A stretch of 64,000 bases of DNA from Phytohabitans aurantiacus (lineage in GTDB: Bacteria; Actinomycetota; Actinomycetes; Mycobacteriales; Micromonosporaceae). The stretch is taken from NCBI RefSeq assembly GCF_027923225.1, contig NZ_BSDI01000009.1, positions 1-64,000 of the forward strand, written 5' to 3'. The position numbers and the translations under genes are program-made. Positions 49,471 to 58,098 of the stretch are shown here, in pieces. Position 1 is the first letter of the stretch; every line of letters starts with the position of its first letter. A model generated the notes under the pieces. It was given only the letters and a program-made list of their open reading frames with translations, was not told the DNA's origin and did not search any database.

Positions 49471-52323
49471 ATGCGAAGCGTGCTCGCCGTTGCCGTCGTC
49501 GTCGCAGGATTGATCATCCCGGGGAGCGCGGCGGGCGCCGCGCCAGCCGCCCCGGCACCGGCGGCGGGGCTTGCCGCCGAGACTCACGAGTCCAAAGACA
49601 AGGACAATCGCGCTGGTCGGGTCGCACCCTCCGCCCAGCAGCGCGGCCTCGCCAGCGGTGCGCGCTTCAACTCACTGGGTACGCCCAGCGCCCTCGGCCC
49701 GGCACGGGAGCCGCTCGCCACCGGGCTGCCCGCCGACCCGGTGGCCGCCGCTCGCGAGTACCTCGTGCGGAACCAGAGCCTCTTCGGGCTCGACGAGTCG
49801 GCCGTCGCGGACCTCGACGTGCTGCTCGTTCAGAAGATCGGGCCGGGCGCCGTCGTCACCCTGCGGCAGCGCTTCGGTGACCTGCCAGCCGGGTACGACG
49901 GACTGGCGTCGATCCTGGTGAACGGCGGCACGGTGGTGCGGGTGACCTCGTCCCTGTCCCGCGACACCAGCGCTCCCGAGCCGGCGACACTCGACCCGGC
50001 CGGCGCCGTTCAGGTGGCGCGCGACGACGTGGGGCTCGCCGCCGAGCAGGTGGCGTCGAGCACGGTGCGGCTCGTGGCGGTGCCGACACCGCTCGACGGG
50101 CCCCGCGCGGCGTACGCCGTCACGCTCAACGGGCGCGCCGCCGCCGATCCCACGGCCGTCACCACGTACGTGGACGCCCGCACCGGCAAGGTCCTGGTGC
50201 GTGAGGACCTCGTCGACTTCGACTCCGACAATCCGATGTGGGCGGTGTTCCCGAGCAACCCGCCAAGCGCCCTTCCACCGCGCGACCCGCGGGTGCTGTG
50301 GTGCGCCGAACCCGCACCCCGTTGCGTGCGCGCGGCTCACGACCCGGCGACCGGAGAGGCGTGGGACGTCCTGAACGGCGCGCCGACGTTCACGTCTCGC
50401 GGCAACTCCGCCGACACCGTGCTCTTCCTCGGCGGCACGACGACGCCGGTACCGGCCACACCGAGCGCGACCCGCGACTACATCTACCCGTTCACCGACC
50501 AGTGGCGGCAGTCGCGCTGCAACCCGAACGTCTACACCTCCGCCCGGCGCAACGACGCCGACGCCGCCATCACGAACCTCTTCGCGATGCACAACCGGAT
50601 GCACGACTGGGCCTTCCACCTGGGCTTCACCGAGTCGGCGTGGAACCTCCAGACGGTCAACGTGACCGGTGAGGGCCTGGGCGGCGACGCCGAGCTCGGC
50701 CGGGCGCAGGCCAACGCGCTGGGCGGCAGCCGCAACAACGCCAACCAGAACACGCCGCGCGACGGCCTGGTCCCGGTGTCGAACATGTTCCTGTGGCAGC
50801 CCGTCGCCGGTGGCGTGTACCCGCCGTGCGTCGACGGCGACTACGACATGACGGTGATCGGGCACGAGTACGGGCACGCGATCTCGAACCGCATGATCGC
50901 CGGGCCGGACGCCGGGATCGGGTCGGCGCAGGGCGGCGCGATGGGCGAGTCCTGGAGCGACCTGCTCGCCGCCGAGTACCTGCACGAGTACGGGTACCGG
51001 GCGCAGGGCGACAGCCCGTTCGTGATCGGCGCCTACGTCACCGGCAACAACGCCAACGGCATCCGCAACTACGACTCCAGCAAGAGCCCGCTCAACTACT
51101 CCGACGTCGGGTACGACCTGGTCGGGCAGCAGGTGCACGCCGACGGCGAGATCTGGAGCGCGACGAACGTGCGGCTCCGCGCGGCGTTCCTCGACCGGTA
51201 CGGCAAGGGCACGCCGTCCCTGCAGGCCCGGTGCGCCGACGGCCTGGTGCAGGCGACCGCGTGCCCGGGTAACCGGCGCTGGGTGCAACTGCTCTTCGAC
51301 TCGTTCCTGCTGCAGGCCGGCAGCCAGTTCAGCATGCTCGACATGCGCGACAACATGCTCGCCGCCGACCTGGTCCGCTTCGGCGGCGACAACCAGCAGC
51401 TGATGTGGGACGTGTTCGCCGAGTCCGGCATGGGTCAGGACGCCACGAGCGGCCCGAACGACGCCGACCCGGTGCCCAGCTTCGCGTCCCCGTACGCCCG
51501 GAACGCGACGGTCACGCTGCGCGTGGTCGGCGACTCCGAGGGCGCGCCGATCAAGCTGTACGTGGGCGGGTACGAGGCTCGCGCGACCCCGGTCGCCGAC
51601 ACCGACCCGGAGACCGACCTGCCGGACACCTTCGAGATCGTGCCGGGCAAGCAGTTCCAGCTCGTGGCGGCCGGTCCCGGGTTCGGGCACCGGAAGTTCA
51701 CGACGCTCTTCCTGCCCGGCCGCGCCCAGGAGCTCAAGGTCAACCTGCCGCGCAACCTCGCGTCCGGCACGTCGGGTGCGGTGGTGTCGGGTCCAGGTCT
51801 CAACCTGGACAAGCTGATCGACGACACCGAAGGCACCAACTGGGCATCCCGTGACGGCGTCGCCGGGCGCAGCCTGACCGTCGACCTCGCCGGCGAGGGC
51901 CGGCATCTGGTCAGTACGGTCAACGTCAGCGCGCTGCTGCGCCCCGCGATCGAGGGCGATGTCGACGACGGCCCGCAGAACAGGTTCACCGCGCTGCGTT
52001 CGTTCGCGGTCTGGGCCTGCGACGCGACCGTGGCCGACTGCGCGAGTGACAGCAGCTGGCGGCGCGTGTACCGCAGCGAGTCGAACGCGTTCCCGGCGGG
52101 CGCCTTCCGGCCCACCGCGCCCGCGCTGAGCCTGCGCACGTTCCGGTTCGCGCCGACCAGGGCCACGCACCTGCGGCTGGAGGTACTGGCGAGCCAGTGC
52201 ACCGGTGGTCCCCTGTACGCCGGTGAGCAGGACGACGACCCGACGGCCGCGACCGACTGCGCGACGGCCAGCGCGTTCGCGCCCCAGGTCCGGATCTCCG
52301 AGTTCCAGGCGTTCACCCGTTAG
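49471..52323 (+). CDS. M36 fungalysin-type extracellular metallopeptidase
   Basis: A 950-residue exported zinc protease. A signal peptide and FTP-type propeptide (about 40-260) precede the catalytic domain. H465-EYGH469 in VIGHEYGHAISNRM is the zinc site, with the third ligand in GESWSDLLAAEYL. A C-terminal region after about residue 680 has a carboxypeptidase-regulatory-like domain and an F5/8-type C-like beta-sandwich (LIDDTEGTNWASRDGV ... SLTVDLAG). It should degrade proteins outside the cell. ATG 49471 with a short GGGGGA site. Single gene. Confidence 0.93.
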   Translation: MRSVLAVAVVVAGLIIPGSAAGAAPAAPAPAAGLAAETHESKDKDNRAGRVAPSAQQRGLASGARFNSLGTPSALGPAREPLATGLPADPVAAAREYLVRNQSLFGLDESAVADLDVLLVQKIGPGAVVTLRQRFGDLPAGYDGLASILVNGGTVVRVTSSLSRDTSAPEPATLDPAGAVQVARDDVGLAAEQVASSTVRLVAVPTPLDGPRAAYAVTLNGRAAADPTAVTTYVDARTGKVLVREDLVDFDSDNPMWAVFPSNPPSALPPRDPRVLWCAEPAPRCVRAAHDPATGEAWDVLNGAPTFTSRGNSADTVLFLGGTTTPVPATPSATRDYIYPFTDQWRQSRCNPNVYTSARRNDADAAITNLFAMHNRMHDWAFHLGFTESAWNLQTVNVTGEGLGGDAELGRAQANALGGSRNNANQNTPRDGLVPVSNMFLWQPVAGGVYPPCVDGDYDMTVIGHEYGHAISNRMIAGPDAGIGSAQGGAMGESWSDLLAAEYLHEYGYRAQGDSPFVIGAYVTGNNANGIRNYDSSKSPLNYSDVGYDLVGQQVHADGEIWSATNVRLRAAFLDRYGKGTPSLQARCADGLVQATACPGNRRWVQLLFDSFLLQAGSQFSMLDMRDNMLAADLVRFGGDNQQLMWDVFAESGMGQDATSGPNDADPVPSFASPYARNATVTLRVVGDSEGAPIKLYVGGYEARATPVADTDPETDLPDTFEIVPGKQFQLVAAGPGFGHRKFTTLFLPGRAQELKVNLPRNLASGTSGAVVSGPGLNLDKLIDDTEGTNWASRDGVAGRSLTVDLAGEGRHLVSTVNVSALLRPAIEGDVDDGPQNRFTALRSFAVWACDATVADCASDSSWRRVYRSESNAFPAGAFRPTAPALSLRTFRFAPTRATHLRLEVLASQCTGGPLYAGEQDDDPTAATDCATASAFAPQVRISEFQAFTR

Positions 52324-52377
52324 GAGGTTTCCAGACGTGCACCTGATCGGTTTGCGAGGGCAGGGCACCATGGGGGC

Positions 52378-52617
52378 ATGTCGTCTTTGAACCGCTGGTG
52401 GGCGCGGCTGGCCGCGGCGGTCACCGCTGCCGTGGTCGCCGTCCTGATGCCGGCGGCCGCGTGGGCCGCCTCGAACGAGACCATCCTGGAAGCGGCGCGA
52501 CGGCGTCCACGTTCCAGTGGCTTCGGACTCCTCGGCGGCCTGTGCTGCCTGGTCGTGGTGGCGATCGTGGTCATCGGCCTGTTGCTCGTCGTGCGCGGCC
52601 GCAACCGCCGCCGCTGA
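52378..52617 (+). CDS. Small membrane protein
   Basis: A 79-residue protein with a signal-like N-terminus (AAAVTAAVVAVLMPAAAWAA) and a second transmembrane helix (GGLCCLVVVAIVVIGLLLVV), then RGRNRRR. It lies 54 bp after the M36 gene and converges on the sugar-transferase gene. No family recognised. Confidence 0.75.
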   Translation: MSSLNRWWARLAAAVTAAVVAVLMPAAAWAASNETILEAARRRPRSSGFGLLGGLCCLVVVAIVVIGLLLVVRGRNRRR

Positions 52618-52635
52618 CGCCGCCTGACCTCGCGG

Positions 52636-53418
52636 TCAGGACAGGCCGCGGTGCTTCCAGCGCAGCCGGAACGGCATGACCGCGCTCTCGATCTTCGTGC
52701 GCGTGGTCATCTTGGACGCGCCGACCGTGCGTTCCTCGAAGCGGATCGGCACCTCGATGATCGTGTGACCGAGCCGGGTGGCCAGGTAGTGCATCTCCAC
52801 CTGGAAGCTGTAACCGTTCGACTGCACCCGGTTGAGGTCGATGGCGCGCAGGGTGTCGGCCCGCCACACCTTGAAGCCGGCCGTGAGGTCGCGGATACGC
52901 ACGTTGAGCAGCGTGTGCACGTAGAAGTTGGCCCAGCCGCTCAACGCCCGCCGGTAGAGCGGCCAGTTCTCGTCGAGCTGGCCACCCGGCACGTACCGCG
53001 AGCCGATCACGGCGCCCGCACGGGTCGACAGGAGCGTGCCGAGCAAGCCGGGCAGCGCCTCGGGCGGGTGGGACAGGTCGGCGTCCATCTGGGCGACGAA
53101 GTCGGCGCCGCCGTCGAGCGCCCGGGTCATCCCGTCGACGTACGCCCGACCGAGGCCCTCCTTGCCGGCCCGGTGCACGGCTATCACCCGGTCGGGGTGG
53201 CGCGCGGCCAGCTTGTCGGCGACCTCGCCGGTGCCGTCGGGCGAGTTGTCGTCGGCGATGAGGATGCGCAGCCCGGGCAGCGGCAGCGCGAGGAGCCGCT
53301 CGACCAGTCGCGGCACGTTGCCGACCTCGTTGTAGGTCGGCACGACGACGGTGAGGGCGCAGTCACGCCACGGGGCGGGCAGCTCGACGGGCTGTGCCAG
53401 CGGTTCGGGACCTGTCAC
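52636..53418 (-). CDS. Polyprenol-phosphate mannosyltransferase (GT2, Ppm1/DPM1 type)
   Basis: A 260-residue GT-A enzyme. VVVPTYNEVGNVPRLVERLL, IADDNSPDGTGEVADKLA and the metal motif QMDADLSHPPE are the DPM1/Ppm1 pattern; the C-terminus has RFEERTVGASKM. It moves mannose from GDP-mannose to polyprenol phosphate for glycan and lipoglycan assembly at the membrane. GTG 53418 is used because the frame upstream is antisense to the purC gene region. It lacks the N-terminal acyltransferase domain fused in some mycobacterial Ppm1. Confidence 0.9.
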   Translation of the reverse strand: MTGPEPLAQPVELPAPWRDCALTVVVPTYNEVGNVPRLVERLLALPLPGLRILIADDNSPDGTGEVADKLAARHPDRVIAVHRAGKEGLGRAYVDGMTRALDGGADFVAQMDADLSHPPEALPGLLGTLLSTRAGAVIGSRYVPGGQLDENWPLYRRALSGWANFYVHTLLNVRIRDLTAGFKVWRADTLRAIDLNRVQSNGYSFQVEMHYLATRLGHTIIEVPIRFEERTVGASKMTTRTKIESAVMPFRLRWKHRGLS

Positions 53419-53486
53419 CGCGCTAGGGTATCGCTGCCGGCCGTCAGGCGCCTGTAACGCTGGGCCACAGGCGCATCTAGCAGCGC

Positions 53487-54335
53487 ATGAGGAGTGACGT
53501 GGAGCTGTTGCACTCGGGCAAAGTCCGGGATGTGTACGCCGACGGCGACGACCTGATCTTGGTCGCGTCCGACCGGGTGTCCGTGTACGACACGGTGCTG
53601 CCGACGCCGATTCCGGACAAGGGCGCGGTGCTGACGAGGCTGTCGCTCTGGTGGTTCGACCAGCTCGCCGACCTGGTGCCGCACCATGTGATTTCGGCAA
53701 CCGACGTGCCGGAGGAGTTCGCTGGGCGGGCGATCCGGTGCCGGCGGCTGCGGATGGTGCCGGTGGAGTGCATCGCTCGGGGCTACCTGACCGGGCTGGG
53801 ACTGAAGGAGTACGAGAAGTCCGGCTCGGTGTCCGGTGTCCGGTTGCCCGAGGGGCTGGTGGAGGCGGATCGGCTGCCCGAGCCGGTCTTCACGCCGACG
53901 ACGAAGGCGCCAGTGGGCGAGCACGACGAGTTCATCACGTACGACGACGTGGTGGCCGAGGTCGGTGCCGACACGGCTGCCGAGCTGCGCCGGATCACCC
54001 TGGAGGTGTACAGCCGGGGCGCCCGGATCGCGGCCGAGCGCGGGATCATCATCGCCGACACGAAGATCGAGCTGGGGTGGGCGCCCGACGGCACGCTCGT
54101 CCTGGCCGACGAGGTGCTCACGCCGGACTCGTCGCGCTTCTGGCCGGCCGATTCGTGGGTACCCGGTCGGGTGCAGTTCTCGTTTGACAAGCAGTACCTG
54201 CGGAACTGGGCTACGGGTACGGGCTGGGACAAGCAGCCGCCCGCCCCGGAGCTCCCGGACGACGTGGTGGCGATGGTCCGCGCGCGGTACATCGAGGTCT
54301 ACGAGCGGCTGACGGGAGTTACCTGGGATGCGTGA
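53487..54335 (+). CDS. purC: Phosphoribosylaminoimidazole-succinocarboxamide synthase
   Basis: A 282-residue enzyme of purine synthesis (CAIR + Asp + ATP to SAICAR). HSGKVRDVYADGDDLILVAS, SRRVSVYDTVLP-type start (SDRVSVYD), MVPVECIARGYLTG and ADTKIELGWAPDG are its signatures. It is slightly longer than E. coli PurC (about 237) as is usual in actinobacteria. The gene overlaps prs by 8 bp, so both are made together. Start ATG 53487; it diverges from the mannosyltransferase. Confidence 0.95.
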   Translation: MRSDVELLHSGKVRDVYADGDDLILVASDRVSVYDTVLPTPIPDKGAVLTRLSLWWFDQLADLVPHHVISATDVPEEFAGRAIRCRRLRMVPVECIARGYLTGLGLKEYEKSGSVSGVRLPEGLVEADRLPEPVFTPTTKAPVGEHDEFITYDDVVAEVGADTAAELRRITLEVYSRGARIAAERGIIIADTKIELGWAPDGTLVLADEVLTPDSSRFWPADSWVPGRVQFSFDKQYLRNWATGTGWDKQPPAPELPDDVVAMVRARYIEVYERLTGVTWDA

Positions 54336-55266
54336 CATCGCGGTGTTCAGTGGGAGTGCCCACCCTGAGCTTGCCGAAGAGATCTGCGCGCACCTCGGCG
54401 TGCCCCTGCACCCGGTACGGGTCTCCCGGTTCGCGAACGACTGCCTGGAGATCCAGCTCGACGCGAACTGCCGGGAGCGGGACGTCTTCCTGATCCAGCC
54501 GCTCGTGCCACCGGTACAGGAGCACCTGGTCGAGCTGCTGTTGATGCTGGACGCCGCACGGGGTGCCTCGGCGGGCCGGATCACGGTGGTCATGCCCCAC
54601 TACGCGTACGCCCGCTCCGACAAGAAGGATGCGCCGCGCATCTCGATCGGCGGCCGGCTGGTCGCCGACCTGCTGAAGACCGCCGGCGCCGACCGGGTAC
54701 TGGCGCTGACCCTGCACTCGCCGCAGGTGCACGGGTTCTTCAGCATGCCGGTCGACCACCTGCACGCCCTTCGCGAGCTGGCGGCCTACTTCCGGCAGTA
54801 CGACTTGAGCGAGACCGTGGTGGTCTCGCCCGACCTGGGCAACGCCAAGGAGGCGGCGGCGTTCGCCCGGATGCTCGGCACGCCCGTGGCGGCGGGTGCC
54901 AAGCAGCGGTTCAGCGACGACCGGGTACAGATCAGCGCGGTGATCGGCGACGTGGCGGACCGCGACGTGATCGTGCTCGACGACGAGATCGCCAAGGGCA
55001 GCACGGTGATCGAGCTGATGAACCACCTGCGTGACCTGAAGGCACGCTCGATCCGGCTGGCCTGTACCCACGGGCTCTTCGCCGCCGGTGCGCTCGACCG
55101 GCTCAGCGAGCCCGACGACGTGCTGGAGATCGTCTGTACGAACACCGTGCCGATCCGGGCCGACAAGCGGGTGTCGAAGCTGCGGGTGCTCTCGGTCGCG
55201 CCGGCGCTGGCCGAGGCGATGCGCCGCATCCACAACGGCGAGTCAGTGAGCGCCCTCTTCAGCTAG
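54328..55266 (+). CDS. prs: Ribose-phosphate pyrophosphokinase (PRPP synthase)
   Basis: A 312-residue enzyme that makes PRPP from ribose 5-phosphate and ATP. Motifs: VFSGSAHPELAEEIC (P-loop start), VMPHYAYARSDKKDA (the flexible loop), SPDLGNAKEAAAFA and DDEIAKGSTV (PRPP-binding DDxxxxG[ST]T). It lies right after purC and supplies its pathway. Its 3' end overlaps the convergent RsbW-like gene by 24 bp. Confidence 0.95.
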   Translation: MRDIAVFSGSAHPELAEEICAHLGVPLHPVRVSRFANDCLEIQLDANCRERDVFLIQPLVPPVQEHLVELLLMLDAARGASAGRITVVMPHYAYARSDKKDAPRISIGGRLVADLLKTAGADRVLALTLHSPQVHGFFSMPVDHLHALRELAAYFRQYDLSETVVVSPDLGNAKEAAAFARMLGTPVAAGAKQRFSDDRVQISAVIGDVADRDVIVLDDEIAKGSTVIELMNHLRDLKARSIRLACTHGLFAAGALDRLSEPDDVLEIVCTNTVPIRADKRVSKLRVLSVAPALAEAMRRIHNGESVSALFS

Positions 55267-55728
55267 CGAGGCGGGCCCGAGCGCCGCGCTGATCCGCACC
55301 GTCGTGCCGCCCGGACCGGTGCGGACCTCCATGCGGTCGCTGAGCTGGCGGGCCAGCCACAGCCCCCAGCCACCGGCGGTGTCGAGCCGGGGTCGGTCGT
55401 GGTTGCCGAGCCGGGCGGCGTCGATGCCGGCGCCCTCGTCGGAGATCTCGCAGACGACGTCGCGGTTGGCGCGCCACAGCCGGATGCGGCCCCTGCCGCC
55501 GCCGTGCCGGACCGCGTTGGTGATCAGCTCGTTGACCGCGAGAACGAAGTCTTCGAGGCGCTGACCAGCAAGTCCGGCGGCACTTGAGCAGGACGTGACG
55601 GCATGGCGCAGCCGGGTGACCTGGCTGCGATCGAAGGTCTGAGCGAGCAGCGCGGCAGTCTCGATGAACAACACCGTACGCGGTGGGGCGTTGCAGGGCA
55701 CCCCGTGGGCACCGGACGGGGGTTGCAT
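55243..55728 (-). CDS. RsbW-like anti-sigma kinase (HATPase_c_2)
   Basis: A 161-residue GHKL ATPase. The N-box LAVNELITNAVRHGGG and G1 SDEGAGID are intact, with G2 GGWGLWLARQL. Anti-sigma kinases of this kind bind a sigma factor and are reversed by STAS proteins. M1 at 55728 may be long; a start near MQPP is assumed. It lies across from the MacS-like kinase and near the sigma-STAS gene at 58099. Confidence 0.9.
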   Translation of the reverse strand: MQPPSGAHGVPCNAPPRTVLFIETAALLAQTFDRSQVTRLRHAVTSCSSAAGLAGQRLEDFVLAVNELITNAVRHGGGRGRIRLWRANRDVVCEISDEGAGIDAARLGNHDRPRLDTAGGWGLWLARQLSDRMEVRTGPGGTTVRISAALGPASLAEEGAH

Positions 55729-55746
55729 GGGGCTTATCGTCTAGAC

Positions 55747-56862
55747 GTGCCGGACGCCCTTCAGGTACCGCTATGGCGGGCCATCGCGGTCTTCCGGTTC
55801 GCGTCGATGGCGTTCGTGGTGGTCTCCGTGATCCGGAATGTCCGCGACTACACGCACCCGGTCGCGGCGGTGCCCGCGGTGGCGGTACTCGTGCTGTGGA
55901 GCGTCGCGACGGCGGCCCTCTACGCGCGGCCGGCGTGGCGGCACTGGCCGCTGCTGCTCGCGGATCTGCTGGTCACGCTGGCTCTGCTCCTCGCGTCGCC
56001 GTGGGTCGTCGGGCGCACGGCGCTGGATTCGGGCGCGCCGACACTGGCCGTGGCATGGCAGGCCGGACCGGTGCTGACCTGGGCGGTATCGGGCGGGCGG
56101 CGGCGCGGCGCGGTGGCCGCCGTGATCCTCGGCGCGGCCGACCTGCTCGTCCGCGACAAGCTCACCCAATCGTCGATCACCGGCCTGATGCTGATGCTGC
56201 TGGCCGGCGTGGCGGTCGGACATGTGGCGCGGCTCACTGTGGAATCCGAGCAGCGGCTGCAGCGCGCGGCCGAGCTGGAGGCCGCCGGCCGGGAACGCGA
56301 GCGGCTGGCGCGCGGCATCCACGACTCGGTGCTCCAGGTGCTCGCGATGGTGCAGCGGCGGGGCGCACACCTGGGCGGCGAGGCGGGCGAGCTGGCTCGG
56401 CTGGCGGGCGAACAGGAGGCCGCGCTGCGCGCGTTGATCGCCACGAGCGCGCCGACGGCCCCGGGGCCCGACATCGACCTGCGTGCGGTGCTTGACCGGT
56501 ACGCCACGCCGGAGGTGTCGATCGCGGCGCCGGCGACCCCCGTGCTGCTGCCGGCGCAGGTGGCGAAGGAGGTCGGCGCGGCGGTGGGCGCGGCGCTCGA
56601 CAACGTCGTCAGGCACTGCGGTGGCGGTGCGCGCGCCTGGGTGCTGCTGGAGGACGAGCCCGATGGGGTGGTCGTCTCGGTACGCGACGAAGGCCCGGGT
56701 ATCGCCGAAGGCCGGCTCGCCGAGGCGGCGGGGCAGGGCCGGCTCGGCGTGGCGCAGTCGATCCGCGGCCGGATCGCCGATCTGGGCGGCACGGTGGAGA
56801 TCGTTTCCGAGCCCGGCCAGGGCACCGAGGTGGAACTTCGAGTCCCTAGAGTGGCGGCATGA
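55747..56862 (+). CDS. MacS-like sensor histidine kinase
   Basis: A 371-residue kinase. About five transmembrane helices occupy residues 10-160 (LWRAIAVFRFASMAFVVVSV). The HisKA_3 helix RERLARGIHDSVLQVLAMVQ carries the phospho-His, and the ATPase domain has LDNVVRHCGG and DEGPGI, then GQGRLGVAQSIRGR. It senses an unknown membrane signal and phosphorylates the LuxR regulator encoded next to it. GTG 55747 is chosen; earlier frames overlap the divergent RsbW-like gene. MacRS controls morphology in Streptomyces. Confidence 0.92.
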   Translation: MPDALQVPLWRAIAVFRFASMAFVVVSVIRNVRDYTHPVAAVPAVAVLVLWSVATAALYARPAWRHWPLLLADLLVTLALLLASPWVVGRTALDSGAPTLAVAWQAGPVLTWAVSGGRRRGAVAAVILGAADLLVRDKLTQSSITGLMLMLLAGVAVGHVARLTVESEQRLQRAAELEAAGRERERLARGIHDSVLQVLAMVQRRGAHLGGEAGELARLAGEQEAALRALIATSAPTAPGPDIDLRAVLDRYATPEVSIAAPATPVLLPAQVAKEVGAAVGAALDNVVRHCGGGARAWVLLEDEPDGVVVSVRDEGPGIAEGRLAEAAGQGRLGVAQSIRGRIADLGGTVEIVSEPGQGTEVELRVPRVAA

Positions 56863-56872
56863 GTGTGGCCGC

Positions 56873-57523
56873 ATGACCAGGGTGATGGTGGTCGACGACC
56901 ATCCGATGTGGCGGGAGGGCGTCGCGCGCGACCTGACCGAGGCCGGCTTCGAGGTGGTGGCGACGCTCGGTGAGGGGCGGCAGGCGGTGCGCGTCGCCGG
57001 CGCCGCGCGGCCCGACGTGGTGGTACTCGACCTCCAACTGCCCGACACCTCCGGCGTCGAGGTGATCAGCGGGCTGCTCGCGGCCGTGCCCGGCGTCCGG
57101 GTGCTCATGCTGTCGGCGAGCGGCGAGCAGCAGAGCGTGCTCGACGCCGTCAAGGCGGGCGCCACCGGCTACCTGGTCAAGTCGGCCAGTTCGCAGGAGT
57201 TCCTGGAGGCGGTGCGGCGAACGGCGGCCGGCGACGCGGTCTTCACGCCGGGCCTCGCGGGCCTTGTGCTGGGTGAGTACCGCAGGCTGGCCACGACCCC
57301 GGATCAGGCCGACGACGACGGTGCGCCCAAGCTGACCGACCGCGAGACCGAGGTGCTGCGCCTCGTCGCCAAGGGGCTGTCGTACAGGCAGATCGCGGAA
57401 CGGCTCGGGCTGTCGCACCGCACGGTGCAGAACCACGTGCAGAACACCCTGGGCAAGCTGCAACTACACAACCGGGTGGAGCTGACCCGGTACGCGATCG
57501 AGCGCGGCCTCGACGACGCCTGA
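56873..57523 (+). CDS. LuxR-family response regulator, MacR-like
   Basis: A 216-residue regulator. The receiver (VMVVDDHPMWREGVARDL, phospho-Asp in DVVVLDLQLPDTSG, Lys in YLVKSAS) joins a C-terminal LuxR HTH (LTDRETEVLRLVAKGLSYRQ, then IAERLGLSHRTVQNHVQNTL). It is 11 bp after the kinase gene, forming a two-component pair. ATG 56873. Confidence 0.95.
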   Translation: MTRVMVVDDHPMWREGVARDLTEAGFEVVATLGEGRQAVRVAGAARPDVVVLDLQLPDTSGVEVISGLLAAVPGVRVLMLSASGEQQSVLDAVKAGATGYLVKSASSQEFLEAVRRTAAGDAVFTPGLAGLVLGEYRRLATTPDQADDDGAPKLTDRETEVLRLVAKGLSYRQIAERLGLSHRTVQNHVQNTLGKLQLHNRVELTRYAIERGLDDA

Positions 57524-57979
57524 TCACGGAGCGCGGGTCTCGTGGATGGCCCGCTCCTCGGCGGTCGCGCCGCCGCCGTCCGCGCCCACGTCGTGCGCCC
57601 CTTCGCCGTCCTCAACGAGCCGTCCCACCGGCTCGCCTTCCGGGGTGTCGTACATGGAGACCGCCGAATCGGTGGGTTCGATCGGCGCCTCGGCGAAGAC
57701 GTCGGCGTCCCGCGTGGCCTGCGGCTCGTCGATCGCCGGCTCCAGCGACTCGCGCGCGATCTTGGCATCGAGTGACTCGCCCTGCCGCTGCTCCTCCGCC
57801 GTCGTGCCGAAACGCTCGATCGCCTGCGGTTCGTCGCCGGGCAGGGCTGCCGGGTCGGGGCCATCCGCCACGCGTACCGACTCCAGGTCGTCGCGCGCCG
57901 AGGAGTCGTCGTCAGCCGTCTCCGGGAGCCCATCGCTCTCCGGATCGGACACCGGGGTCGGGAAGTCGTCGTCGCGCAT
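57524..57979 (-). CDS. DUF5709-family acidic protein
   Basis: A 151-residue, very acidic, probably disordered protein, MRDDDFPTPVSDPESDGLPE, with ERFGTTAEEQRQGESLDAKI, the DUF5709 core, and AIHETRAP at the end. The family is common in actinobacteria near stress sigma factors; function unknown. M16 of a longer frame (ATG 57979) is chosen because the upstream part is not conserved-looking. It converges on the response-regulator gene with no gap. Confidence 0.85.
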   Translation of the reverse strand: MRDDDFPTPVSDPESDGLPETADDDSSARDDLESVRVADGPDPAALPGDEPQAIERFGTTAEEQRQGESLDAKIARESLEPAIDEPQATRDADVFAEAPIEPTDSAVSMYDTPEGEPVGRLVEDGEGAHDVGADGGGATAEERAIHETRAP

Positions 57980-58098
57980 GCCCCGCGATGTACCCCGCGC
58001 GCGGAGCACCAATCCGGTTTCCACGAATCAAGTACCGCACGGCGGGCGCCGACGTATGGTCGCCGGAAGGGGACCGTCAGCGAGCGCCGAGGAGCGCG

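Noticed and set aside
49672..52371. An 899-codon minus-strand open frame across the M36 gene
   Set aside because: Antisense shadow of a clear metallopeptidase with intact zinc motif; composition is Arg/Gly/Val/His-biased.
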